Positions 8,987 to 16,161 of a stretch of DNA of 64,000 nucleotides are shown here, piece after piece. The notes under the pieces were generated by a model that made no database searches, was not told the origin of the DNA, and was given only the letters and a program-made list of their open reading frames with translations. The position numbers and the translations under genes were made by a program. This stretch comes from Nocardia elegans NBRC 108235 (GTDB lineage Bacteria > Actinomycetota > Actinomycetes > Mycobacteriales > Mycobacteriaceae), in contig NZ_BDBF01000036.1 of NCBI RefSeq assembly GCF_001612845.1, positions 26,346-90,345 of the forward strand, in the 5' to 3' direction. Each line of letters begins with the position of its first letter. The stretch's first letter is position 1.

Positions 8987-9601
8987 GTGGACACCGTGCG
9001 CATCGAGACAGCTGCGGGGGACGCCGAGGTGGAGATCGACCGGGAGGCCGGCGATCGGTTTCTGCTGCTGCTCACCCACGGTTCCGGCGGCGGGGTGGAG
9101 GCCGGGGATCTGCTGGCGGTCCGCGATCGCGCGGTAGCGCTGGGCGGGGTGGTCGCGCGGGTGATTCAGCCGTACCGGGTCGCCGGTCGGCGGGCGCCCG
9201 GTTCGGCGACGGTGCAGGATGCGGCGTGGTTGGAGATCGTCTCGGCCCTGCGCGAGCAGGCGCCCGGGAGACCGCTGATCCAGGGCGGGCGCAGCAACGG
9301 CGCCCGGGTCGCCTGCCGGACCGCCGTCGAAGCCGACGCCAAAGGTGTGCTGGCGCTGTCGTTTCCGCTGCATCCGCCCGGTAAGCCGGAGAAGACGCGG
9401 CGCGAGGAGCTGCTGGCGGCGTCCGCGCACACCGATGTGGTGGTGATCAACGGTGAACGCGATCCCTTCGGAATTCCGGACTCTGCCGATGCGGCCGAGG
9501 TGAAAGTGATTCCGGGCCAGCCCCATTCGTTTCGCAGTGGCTTCGATCTCATCGCCCGGACGGTGGAGCCGTGGCTGCTGCGATGGGCGGAAATGGCTTG
9601 A
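8987..9601 (+). CDS. Small alpha/beta hydrolase (KANL3/Tex30-like)
   Basis: The 204-residue protein has the short alpha/beta-hydrolase layout of the dienelactone-hydrolase/KANL3 group: THGSGGG near residue 28 for the oxyanion hole, nucleophile elbow GGRSNGAR (Ser near 102), an acid candidate in GERDPFG near 160, and His in QPHSF near 180. The substrate is unknown. The GTG start at 8987 is 12 bases after the FGE stop, making it the probable last gene of the sulfatase operon. Confidence 0.75.
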   Translation: MDTVRIETAAGDAEVEIDREAGDRFLLLLTHGSGGGVEAGDLLAVRDRAVALGGVVARVIQPYRVAGRRAPGSATVQDAAWLEIVSALREQAPGRPLIQGGRSNGARVACRTAVEADAKGVLALSFPLHPPGKPEKTRREELLAASAHTDVVVINGERDPFGIPDSADAAEVKVIPGQPHSFRSGFDLIARTVEPWLLRWAEMA

Positions 9602-9724
9602 TCGGTGCGAAAAGGCCTGTGGATCATCGAATCTCAGGTTCCATCTCCGGGAATACCCCGATGCCGGGCCGCCGTGGCGGAGGTAATTTCGGCTGTGGTC
9701 GGGATTTCGAGAGGAGACAGATCC

Positions 9725-10126
9725 ATGATCGCAGGCCCGATTCGCGCCGCTCGTCGTCCCGCGGCCGGTGTCGCACTGGCTGTCCTCGCAGCGGCCGGTA
9801 TCGCCGTCGCCGGAGCGGGTGCCGCAGCGGCGAGCGTTCCGTGTGGCGCCGCCCCGCCGTGCAGCGCCGACGGCTTCGGCTCCGACGGGTTCAACGCCCA
9901 GGGTGTCGACCGATTCGGGCGCGACCGCTCGGGCTTCGACCCGTCCGGATACGACCGGTTCGGCCGTGACCGCTCGGGCTTCGACCGTTCCGGATACGAC
10001 TCGCTCGGTTACGACCGCTTCGGCCGCGACCGCTTCGGCCGTGACCGATTCGGTGACGATCGGGCGGATCCGCCCGCACACTCCCACGGACCGGCGCCGC
10101 TACCCACCGGCAGCGCCGGACTGTGA
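9725..10126 (+). CDS. Exported repeat protein, (G)(F/Y)DR(S/F)G type
   Basis: A 133-residue protein with a signal peptide (Ala/Val-rich core, cleavage near AAAASVP), a CGAAPPC cysteine pair, then about 75 residues of 5-residue-period repeats such as YDRFGRDRSGFDRSGYD, and a His/Pro-rich tail. The repeat alternates Arg/Asp with Phe/Tyr/Gly, giving a low-complexity zwitterionic aromatic segment likely to be disordered or fibrous outside the cell. I chose ATG 9725, which follows GAGAGGAGA, over an upstream GTG at 9605 that would put 40 non-signal residues in front. Function unknown. Confidence 0.75.
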   Translation: MIAGPIRAARRPAAGVALAVLAAAGIAVAGAGAAAASVPCGAAPPCSADGFGSDGFNAQGVDRFGRDRSGFDPSGYDRFGRDRSGFDRSGYDSLGYDRFGRDRFGRDRFGDDRADPPAHSHGPAPLPTGSAGL

Positions 10127-10132
10127 GGCGTC

Positions 10133-10161
10133 GCCACCCCGGATCACGCGTCCGGGGTGGC
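10133..10161. terminator. Bidirectional terminator between convergent genes
   Basis: A perfect 11-bp stem, GCCACCCCGGA with its complement, and a 7-base loop. It lies 7 bases after the repeat-protein stop and overlaps the last codons and stop of the minus-strand methyltransferase, so the hairpin also encodes that protein's C-terminus. Confidence 0.8.
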
Positions 10162-10845
10162 CGTCGCTTGCTCCTCCGGATCGAGCACGATCGCGGTGGC
10201 CACCACGAGGGCGTCGATGGCGTCGCGTCCCTCGGTTTCGCGCAGCACCCGCTGCGCCGTGTCGATCCGAATATGTTCTGCCGCAGCGAGATCCGCCACC
10301 ACGTCGTCGGGAGTGAACAGGATCGCCGGATCCTGCGGTCCGCCGTATCCGTCGGCGATATTGGTGGTGTCGTGGCCGAGGACGAGGAGGGTGCCGCCCG
10401 GACTCAGCCGCTCGGCCGCCGCGAGCAACAGGCTGCGCCGCTGGTCGGCGGGCAGATGAATGTAGACGGCGAGAATCAGTTCGAACGGGCCGTCGATCCC
10501 CGCACCGGCCAGATCGGTGACGTCCGCGCATTCCCAGTCGATCCTGGTGCGCACCGAACGTGACAGCCGCGAGGCGACCGTGCGGCCCTTGTCGATGCCC
10601 ACCTGGGAGAAGTCGACCGCTCGCACCTGCCAGCCGTGCGTGGCCAGCCAGAGCGCGTGCCGTCCCTCCCCACACGCCAGATCCAGGGCGCGCGGCAGTT
10701 CGGGGGGCGCTTCACCGGGCGCATCGGGCACCAGCCGAACGCGCCGCTCCAAACCGAAGATGTGTTCCACCACCGTCGCGTTCGGCGGTGCACCCCACAC
10801 CAACTCGCTCTGCGCGTAGCGCTCGTCCCACTCGGCGGCGTCCAT
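10144..10845 (-). CDS. SAM-dependent methyltransferase (TehB-like class I)
   Basis: The 233 residues have a class I Rossmann methyltransferase core: motif I ALDLACGEGRHALWLA near residue 53, a DFSQVGI acidic strand end near 78, the adenine-contact motif ECADVTDL near 105, and motif IV/V LILAVYIHLPADQR near 125. The opening WDERYAQSELVWGAPPN is typical of the TehB/thiopurine-like group in actinobacteria. The acceptor is unknown. It is a single gene between two terminators. Confidence 0.85.
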   Translation of the reverse strand: MDAAEWDERYAQSELVWGAPPNATVVEHIFGLERRVRLVPDAPGEAPPELPRALDLACGEGRHALWLATHGWQVRAVDFSQVGIDKGRTVASRLSRSVRTRIDWECADVTDLAGAGIDGPFELILAVYIHLPADQRRSLLLAAAERLSPGGTLLVLGHDTTNIADGYGGPQDPAILFTPDDVVADLAAAEHIRIDTAQRVLRETEGRDAIDALVVATAIVLDPEEQATATPDA

Positions 10846-10874
10846 GGGGCGAGTCTAGCCAGCGACAGCGCGCC

Positions 10875-10901
10875 GCCCGGCCGAGTGAAACGGGGCCGGG
10901 C
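10875..10901 (-). terminator. Hairpin after the second DUF4185 gene
   Basis: GCCCGGCC pairs with GGCCGGGC around an 11-base loop, about 20 bases after the DUF4185 stop at 10921 and before the methyltransferase start. Confidence 0.65.
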
Positions 10902-10920
10902 GCCGGGTATCCGAGGCGAC

Positions 10921-12027
10921 CTACAGCGTCGTGCGCATGAGAACGACGTTGTACTGACTGTGCACCGTGGTGAGGAAATACAGATCGCGCCCAGTCTGGT
11001 ACGGGAAGATCGAGGGGGCGTACGCGGTGGGCAATTCACGTGTATCGATCAGCACCTCCGGCGGACTCCACGGTCCTTCCGGGGAAGGCGCCCGGCGCAT
11101 CACCACCGAATTCCACGGATCGGTGGTCAGCATGACGAATTGCCCGAGGTAGTCGTTCCACATCACCGACATCTCGCCGACCCCGCCGGTGATCGGGCGG
11201 GCGGCGTTCACATCGTTCTTACGCCACGCCCCGCCGTCCCAGTACTCGTACTCGGCGAGATTCTGGATGTCGTTCTCCCGCACGCGCGCGACGTAGGCGA
11301 AGTGATTGCGGCCCGACGGCGTGCCGTATTCGTACACCCAGCCTCCGCTCTTCACGAAGGCGTTCATCTGGAAGTTGGCATTGCCGCCCTCGTCGGGCCG
11401 GCGGGTGAAATCGAGGTCGGCCCATGTTTCCCCGTTGTCGGCGGAGGCGGCCAGACCCGAGAAGTTGGTGGTCCACTGGCCGACGTCGTCCCAGCTCTTC
11501 ACCGACATCAGGCTCATGTACTGCACGCCGTTCACCGAGATTCCCGCGGTCGGGATGCGGCTGATCTCGATGAACGGAATCTTGGGACTGGGGATCAGAT
11601 CCCGCGCCTGGCCGAACACGTCGCGCACGGCGCTGTCGAAATAGATGCCGCCCGAAGGATCCTGGGTGTGACTGCGCACCAGGATATTGCTGCGCCACGC
11701 CCAGAAACTGCCGGCCAGCAGATTCGGCAGCCCCACCCCGGCGGTATCACCGAAGGCGGTGAGCATCTCGCCGCGGCCGTTGTCCCACATGATTCCCAGG
11801 TCGGTGCCGAGGACGTTGTAGTTCTCGGTGGCGTTCGGGCTGGCCATTCCGGTGACCTGGAATATCGCTCGCGAACGCCCGACCAGATTCGGTAATCCGG
11901 TGGTGCCGTTGAGAACCGGAATCGGATTGATGGCATTCGGGTTGGCGGCCGCCGGCGCGGTCACGGTCAGAAGCACGGCCGAGGCGCCCGCTATCGCGGA
12001 CAGCAGGACGGATACGGTCTTGGACAA
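10921..12027 (-). CDS. Secreted DUF4185 protein, second paralogue (GH183-like)
   Basis: A 368-residue paralogue of the 2004-3086 protein with the same signal peptide layout and domain blocks (MASPNATENYNVLGTDLGIM, AFGDTAGVG, and a C-terminal FPYQTGRDLYFLTTVHSQYN). The two proteins share both ends and most blades, but this one has an extra loop (SHTQDPSGGIYFDSAVRDVF) near residue 115. The known activity of the family is endo-D-arabinanase. The start is TTG with GGAAGGG 6 bases upstream. The duplicates are about 8 kb apart with unrelated genes between them. Confidence 0.85.
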   Translation of the reverse strand: MSKTVSVLLSAIAGASAVLLTVTAPAAANPNAINPIPVLNGTTGLPNLVGRSRAIFQVTGMASPNATENYNVLGTDLGIMWDNGRGEMLTAFGDTAGVGLPNLLAGSFWAWRSNILVRSHTQDPSGGIYFDSAVRDVFGQARDLIPSPKIPFIEISRIPTAGISVNGVQYMSLMSVKSWDDVGQWTTNFSGLAASADNGETWADLDFTRRPDEGGNANFQMNAFVKSGGWVYEYGTPSGRNHFAYVARVRENDIQNLAEYEYWDGGAWRKNDVNAARPITGGVGEMSVMWNDYLGQFVMLTTDPWNSVVMRRAPSPEGPWSPPEVLIDTRELPTAYAPSIFPYQTGRDLYFLTTVHSQYNVVLMRTTL

Positions 12028-12177
12028 ATGCAGCCCTTCCCGTTCTCGCCGATGCGCCCCCGTTCACCGGCTTCGCTGGCAAAGTGTGAAAATGCTAACA
12101 GCGAATCGCAGGTAAATGGGTTTCCTTCTCGCGTTTTCGGGTAACTCCCGCGTTGGCGGTGTGTTCCTTTGTCGAAT

Positions 12178-12921
12178 CTACCGACGGCCGAGCGCTTGCC
12201 GGACCAGGAGTGGTATCTGCGTCGCCCGTTCGATTCCCAGGGTGCGGCGGGTGCCCGCGTGCCAGGTGCGCTCGAACAATTGTTTGGCGGCGGCGACCGC
12301 GGGTGCCGGGCGGGCCGCGATGCGATCGGCCAATTTCTCGGCTTCGGCGCGCGGATCCTCGCTCACCTCGGTAATCAGTCCGATTCGTGCGGCATAGGCG
12401 GCGTCGACGGGATCGGCGGTCATGGTCAGCAGGAGGGCCTTGTCCGCGCCGATCAGGCGCGACAGTGTGACCGCGCCCGACATATCCGGAACGAGGCCGT
12501 GCGCGACTTCCATCACGGCGAAATCGGAATCCGGTGTGGCGAAACGGAAATCGGCGGCCAGGGCCAATTGCAATCCGCCGCCGAAACAATGGCCGTGCAC
12601 CGCCGCGATCACCGGCTGCGGCAGCCGCCGCCACGCCCAGCACGCCTCCTGAAAAGCATTGGTGCCCAGCCACGGCAGGGGCAGGAAATTGCGCACGATA
12701 CTCAGCGGGTCGCCGGTTGCCTTCGCGATATCGAGACCACTGGAGAAACTGGGCCCGTTGCCGGCGAGGATCACGGCGCGAATCTCGTCGCGCTTTCCGA
12801 TCACCCGCGCCACCCGGACGAGATCGTTCAACATGTCGATGGTGAGCCCGTTGTGTTTGTCGGGCCGGTCGAGTTCGACGTAGGCACGATCACCGTCGAA
12901 GGTCAGGGATACGTCGCTCAT
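12178..12921 (-). CDS. Enoyl-CoA hydratase/isomerase (crotonase family)
   Basis: The 247 residues carry the two oxyanion-hole loops of crotonases: AGNGPSFSSGLD near residue 54 and HGHCFGGGLQLALAADFRFA near 104. The usual hydratase Glu around residue 115-135 is not obvious (the equivalent helix reads ADFRFATPDSDFAVMEV, with Glu in VMEV), so hydratase versus another crotonase activity is open. ATG 12921 has GGAG 6 bases upstream. It lies 36 bases downstream of the alpha/beta hydrolase gene, probably in one operon. Confidence 0.85.
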   Translation of the reverse strand: MSDVSLTFDGDRAYVELDRPDKHNGLTIDMLNDLVRVARVIGKRDEIRAVILAGNGPSFSSGLDIAKATGDPLSIVRNFLPLPWLGTNAFQEACWAWRRLPQPVIAAVHGHCFGGGLQLALAADFRFATPDSDFAVMEVAHGLVPDMSGAVTLSRLIGADKALLLTMTADPVDAAYAARIGLITEVSEDPRAEAEKLADRIAARPAPAVAAAKQLFERTWHAGTRRTLGIERATQIPLLVRQALGRR

Positions 12922-12957
12922 CGCTCACTCCGTGCTGATCGGGGTCGGCGCCCGCGG

Positions 12958-13743
12958 TTACCCGCCGGTAGGCACCTGCTCGAGGATTATCTTCGCGCAA
13001 CCGACCGGGTCGTCGTAGAACGGGGTATGGCCGCTGCCCGCCAGGGTGATGTGCCGGGCCTGGGGAAGCCATTGCCGCGCCCGCCGGCTCTGGGTCCGAT
13101 AGGTGAGCAGAATGTCGCGGTTGCCCCAGGCGATCGTGACCGGGATGCGAGCCAGGCGGCCACCGTCGCGCAGCCGCGCCTGGTCGAAAGAGGCCAGGGC
13201 CGAACGGAATCCGGGGGCATCGAGGACGCCGTCCACGGTCTCGACCGCGGTCCGGGTGTCCAGCGCCCACGGCCGGCCGAAGACGATGCTCAGGAAGGCG
13301 GTCCGCCCGGCCGGTGTGCCGAGGATGGCGGGCAGTTGTGCGCGCAGTCCCCGGCCCAGGGTGGCCGCGCGGCCCAGCGCCTGCTGACACCAGATGCGCC
13401 CGGCATCGGACCAGAAGCCGATCGGTGAATACGCGGTCACCGAACTCGCCACACCGCGCGCGCCGAGGTTCAGCGCGATCAGACCGCCCATCGAATTGCC
13501 GGCGAGGTGGGGTCGTTCCAGGCCCTGTTCGGTGAGGAACGCGTGCAGCGCGTCGGTGAGGGTGTCCACCGTGGTGTGCGGTAGCGGGTCGGACCCGCCG
13601 AAACCGGGAAGGTCGACCGCGATCACGTCGAAGTGGGCCGCCAGCGTGTCGATGACCGGTTCCCACACCTGCCAGCGACTGCCGACGCCGTGGATCAGGA
13701 CCAGCGGTTCACCGGTGCCGACCCGGTGATGGTTCAACATCAT
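12958..13743 (-). CDS. Alpha/beta hydrolase
   Basis: A 261-residue serine hydrolase with HGVGSRWQVWEPV (oxyanion loop, near residue 19), nucleophile elbow GNSMGG near residue 87, an acid in WGNRDIL near 200 and the catalytic His in GSGHTPFYDDP near 230. The last motif is typical of haloalkane-dehalogenase/MhpC-like hydrolases, which often act on ring-cleavage products. I chose ATG 13743 (GGGAG 7 bases upstream) over an upstream start. It forms an operon with the crotonase downstream, which suggests catabolism of an acyl or aromatic compound; this is inference. Confidence 0.85.
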   Translation of the reverse strand: MMLNHHRVGTGEPLVLIHGVGSRWQVWEPVIDTLAAHFDVIAVDLPGFGGSDPLPHTTVDTLTDALHAFLTEQGLERPHLAGNSMGGLIALNLGARGVASSVTAYSPIGFWSDAGRIWCQQALGRAATLGRGLRAQLPAILGTPAGRTAFLSIVFGRPWALDTRTAVETVDGVLDAPGFRSALASFDQARLRDGGRLARIPVTIAWGNRDILLTYRTQSRRARQWLPQARHITLAGSGHTPFYDDPVGCAKIILEQVPTGG

Positions 13744-13994
13744 TTCGAAACTCCCGCACCGAGACTCGGACGCCGACGAGGAACGGGGACACCCTAGCAA
13801 TCATTGGCGTTACGCCAACAGAGGTCGCCGTAATCGCGGCCGAAGGATCGGTGAGCGGCGCCCTTGTGAACGCTCCGTGTTCGCAGGACTCGGACTGTTG
13901 TCCGGCCGCGTGATGCGGCAGTATCACCTGCGCGGTTCGTGTTCGGTTCCACCGGAACGCGCCATAGCTGATACGCCTGAGAATTGAGGAACAG

Positions 13995-14327
13995 TTGAGG
14001 ATTTCGCTGATCGCCGCCGTCTGCATCGCCCTGCCGCTTCTGGGTGCGTGCGGTTCCGACAAGGATTCGGAGCCGACCATCACCCAGGCCGACCTGTCGA
14101 AATCTCTGCAGTCCAGCGGCCTCAAGGATGCGAAACTCGCCGATTGCGCCGCCAAACTCTATGTGGACGAAGGCATTTCGCAGGACGGCCTGCGGAAGAT
14201 GACCAAGCCCGGCAGCAATGCCCAGGTGACCGACGGCTCGATGGGTGGCCTGAGCAAGGAGGACTCCGACAAGGCGCGTGCGGCGACCCAGAAGATCGCC
14301 ACGACCTGCGTCGCAGCGCCGCAGTAG
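13995..14327 (+). CDS. Small secreted lipoprotein
   Basis: The 110-residue protein starts at TTG 13995 with a signal peptide ending in the lipobox LLGAC (lipidated Cys about residue 19). The mature part is a small helical domain with two further cysteines (LADCAAKLY and TTCVAAPQ) that could form a disulfide; the pattern ADLSKSLQSSG...LADCAAKLYVDEGIS resembles small actinobacterial lipoproteins of unknown function. It diverges from the alpha/beta hydrolase and precedes a crotonase gene. Confidence 0.75.
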   Translation: MRISLIAAVCIALPLLGACGSDKDSEPTITQADLSKSLQSSGLKDAKLADCAAKLYVDEGISQDGLRKMTKPGSNAQVTDGSMGGLSKEDSDKARAATQKIATTCVAAPQ

Positions 14328-14402
14328 ATCCACGGCACGATCACCGAGCGCTCGACCGGGTCGCAGGCCCCCACCGCGGCCGGACCGATCTACCGTGGGG
14401 AT

Positions 14403-15182
14403 ATGGCTACAGCGGAGTACCAGCACCTGCTCGTCGAGCGCAACGGTGAGACCGTTCGGATCACCATGAACAGGCCGGACCGGCGCAATGCGCTCTCGGC
14501 CGATCATCTCGGGGAGCTGCTGTCCGCGTTTCGCTGGGCGGGCGGCAGCGATGCGAGCGGGATCGTTCTGGCCGCGAACGGTCCCGTCTTCTCCGCCGGG
14601 CACGATTTCGCCGATGTCGCCGCCCGTGACCTGCTCGCCGTGCGCGATCTGCTGACCTTGTGCACCGAGGTCATGTCGACCATCGAATCCGTGCCCCAGG
14701 TCGTTGTCGCGCGCGTTCATGGCCTGGCCACGGCAGCCGGATGCCAGCTGGTCGCCTCCTGCGATCTGGCCGTCGCCGCCGAATCGGCCGGCTTCGCCCT
14801 CCCGGGCGGCAAGGGCGGCTGGTTCTGCCACACTCCGGCCGTTCCCGTGGCGAGGGCGATCGGCCGCAAACGCCTGATGGAACTCGCCCTCACCGGCGAC
14901 CCGATCGATGCACACACCGCCGCCGACTGGGGGCTGATCAACCGAGCCGTCCCCGACGCCGATCTCGACCGGGCGGTCGCCGAGCTGCTCAACAGGGCGA
15001 CCCGGGGCAGCCGGGCCAGCAAGGCGCTGGGCAAGCGCACACTGTACGCCCAGCTGGACCGCCCGGAGGACGACGCCTACGCGGTCGCGCTCGAGGTCAT
15101 GGCCGCCGCATCCCAGCTGCCGGGCGCCCGCGAGGGTATGGATGCATTTCTGAACAAGCGCACGCCGATCTGGCCGGACTAG
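14403..15182 (+). CDS. Enoyl-CoA hydratase/isomerase family protein
   Basis: A 259-residue crotonase, distinct from the one at 12178. The oxyanion-hole loops are ANGPVFSAGHDF near residue 60 and VHGLATAAGCQLVASCDLAVA near 107. The catalytic hydratase Glu pair is not clear, and the middle reads SAGFALPGGKGGWFCHTP, which resembles the ECHDC3-like subgroup (enoyl-CoA hydratase domain-containing protein 3). Substrate unknown. The ATG lies just after a GGGG tract. It is separated from the lipoprotein by 75 bases and converges on the HesB-like gene. Confidence 0.83.
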   Translation: MATAEYQHLLVERNGETVRITMNRPDRRNALSADHLGELLSAFRWAGGSDASGIVLAANGPVFSAGHDFADVAARDLLAVRDLLTLCTEVMSTIESVPQVVVARVHGLATAAGCQLVASCDLAVAAESAGFALPGGKGGWFCHTPAVPVARAIGRKRLMELALTGDPIDAHTAADWGLINRAVPDADLDRAVAELLNRATRGSRASKALGKRTLYAQLDRPEDDAYAVALEVMAAASQLPGAREGMDAFLNKRTPIWPD

Positions 15183-15210
15183 CTCGGTCCGGCAGTCGGC
15201 GGGGGAGGGT

Positions 15211-15239
15211 GCCGATTCGGCCGCGGAAGCCGAATCGGC
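15211..15239. terminator. Bidirectional terminator
   Basis: A perfect 11-bp stem, GCCGATTCGGC with GCCGAATCGGC, and a 7-base loop. It lies between the convergent crotonase and HesB-like genes and ends 6 bases before the HesB-like stop. Confidence 0.85.
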
Positions 15240-15245
15240 GTCGGC

Positions 15246-15545
15246 CTAGCGGCCCGCGGTGTTCGGGTCCTGCTGGGCGAGCACGAAGGTGCCCTGCCCG
15301 TCGGGGCCCAGCCCGGTGTCGAGGATCTTGTCGTCGAGGAAGTCGACGACCTGCTCGTCGAGGAAGACGCGGGGGCCTTCCGCGTTGAGCACCTGGTCCT
15401 GCTCCGATGGCCCCGCGGCTACTGCGAGCTGCAGCGTCTCGGCGCCGTCGTTCGAGGAGATGCGCAATCCGGCATCGTCGGGCATTCCGTCCGCGGAGGT
15501 GATGGTGCGAACGGCCTCGATGGCAGTGGGCGTGAGCATGAGCAT
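15246..15545 (-). CDS. HesB/IscA-fold protein lacking the cluster cysteines
   Basis: The 99-residue sequence follows the HesB/IscA pattern: MLTPTAIEAVRTI, GLRIS, a VFLDEQVVDFLDDKILDTG block and a C-terminal GTFVL strand. A-type Fe-S carriers coordinate iron with three conserved cysteines, and this protein has no cysteine at all. It therefore cannot hold a cluster in the usual way. Such cysteine-free homologues are known in actinobacteria with unknown function. GGAAGGA precedes the ATG. A large hairpin lies about 54 bases upstream. Confidence 0.75.
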   Translation of the reverse strand: MLMLTPTAIEAVRTITSADGMPDDAGLRISSNDGAETLQLAVAAGPSEQDQVLNAEGPRVFLDEQVVDFLDDKILDTGLGPDGQGTFVLAQQDPNTAGR

Positions 15546-15943
15546 CTGTCCGGTTTCCTTCCGCCGTCGTCACAGGTCACGGTCGGTGCGACAGTCACGT
15601 GCCGTGGACCGGCCGATCAACCCGGCCGGCAGTCGTCCACGGCACCCGGCACCTCAGGAGGGGTAGCCACGATCCGCCCCGCCTAACCTCTCCGCCGGAA
15701 TCGACCCGGTACGAACCCTTCGTTTCGGTCTCCGCGGTAGGTGGTACCCGGCGTTCACCGCCGCCGTGCGGTGGATAGAGTTGGCCTTCGGTATCAACCT
15801 CGGCGTCAGCTGACGACCCCGGACGACGGACATCGGCCGGTTGTTCGCCGGTGGCCGATGCTTATGGGCGACAACGGATTTCGCTCGTGAGCCCGCAGGC
15901 GGTATCGCGCAGCCGATGGACGGTATCGCGGGGGGAGAAAGAG
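15546..15943. other. 398-base gap between the HesB-like gene and tRNA-Gly
   Basis: No gene-like reading frame is visible on either strand. The only clear structure is the 47-base two-part hairpin at 15599-15645, given separately. The rest is ordinary GC-rich intergenic sequence. Confidence 0.6.
15599..15645 (-). other. Two-part hairpin in the leader of the HesB-like gene
   Basis: An outer perfect 11-bp stem (GTGCCGTGGAC with GTCCACGGCAC) encloses an inner stem of CGGCC with GGCCG. It lies downstream of tRNA-Gly and 54 bases upstream of the HesB-like start on the transcribed minus strand. It could be a terminator for the tRNA unit or a leader structure. Confidence 0.55.
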
Positions 15944-16014
15944 AGCCGGTGACGGGAATCGAACCCGCACTCTCAGCTTGGGAAGCTGATGTTCTACCAC
16001 TAAACTACACCGGC
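15944..16014 (-). tRNA. tRNA-Gly (anticodon CCC)
   Basis: The minus strand folds into a complete cloverleaf: acceptor GCCGGTG paired with CACCGGC, discriminator U, D-arm GTTTAGTGGTAGAAC, anticodon stem TCAGC/GCTGA with loop TTCCCAA (anticodon CCC, reading GGG), and T-arm GCGGG-TTCGATT-CCCGT. The CCA end is not encoded. No integrase or repeated 3' end is seen nearby, so there is no sign of use as an attachment site here. Confidence 0.95.
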
Positions 16015-16161
16015 CGGTGCGTGAGGCACTGCAGAGAAGATAGCAGAGCCCGTACCCGAGATCACAACTTCCCATCTAGAACGACCCGACCCGGTTGGGG
16101 CGAGTCGCCACCCGACCCGGCGACCGTCGCGGCGGTCGCCCGGGCCGGGCGATGAGGGCGG

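Noticed and set aside
9605..9724. Upstream extension of the exported repeat protein from GTG 9605
   Set aside because: It would place a non-hydrophobic segment before the signal peptide; ATG 9725 has a good ribosome-binding site.
7118..10087. Very long minus-strand open frame (about 990 codons) opposite the sulfatase operon
   Set aside because: It runs opposite four well-supported genes, has an Arg/Pro-rich composition and no domain; it is a consequence of high GC content.
15944..16014. tRNA-Gly as an integration site for a mobile element
   Set aside because: No integrase, direct repeat of the tRNA 3' end or change in gene content flanks it.
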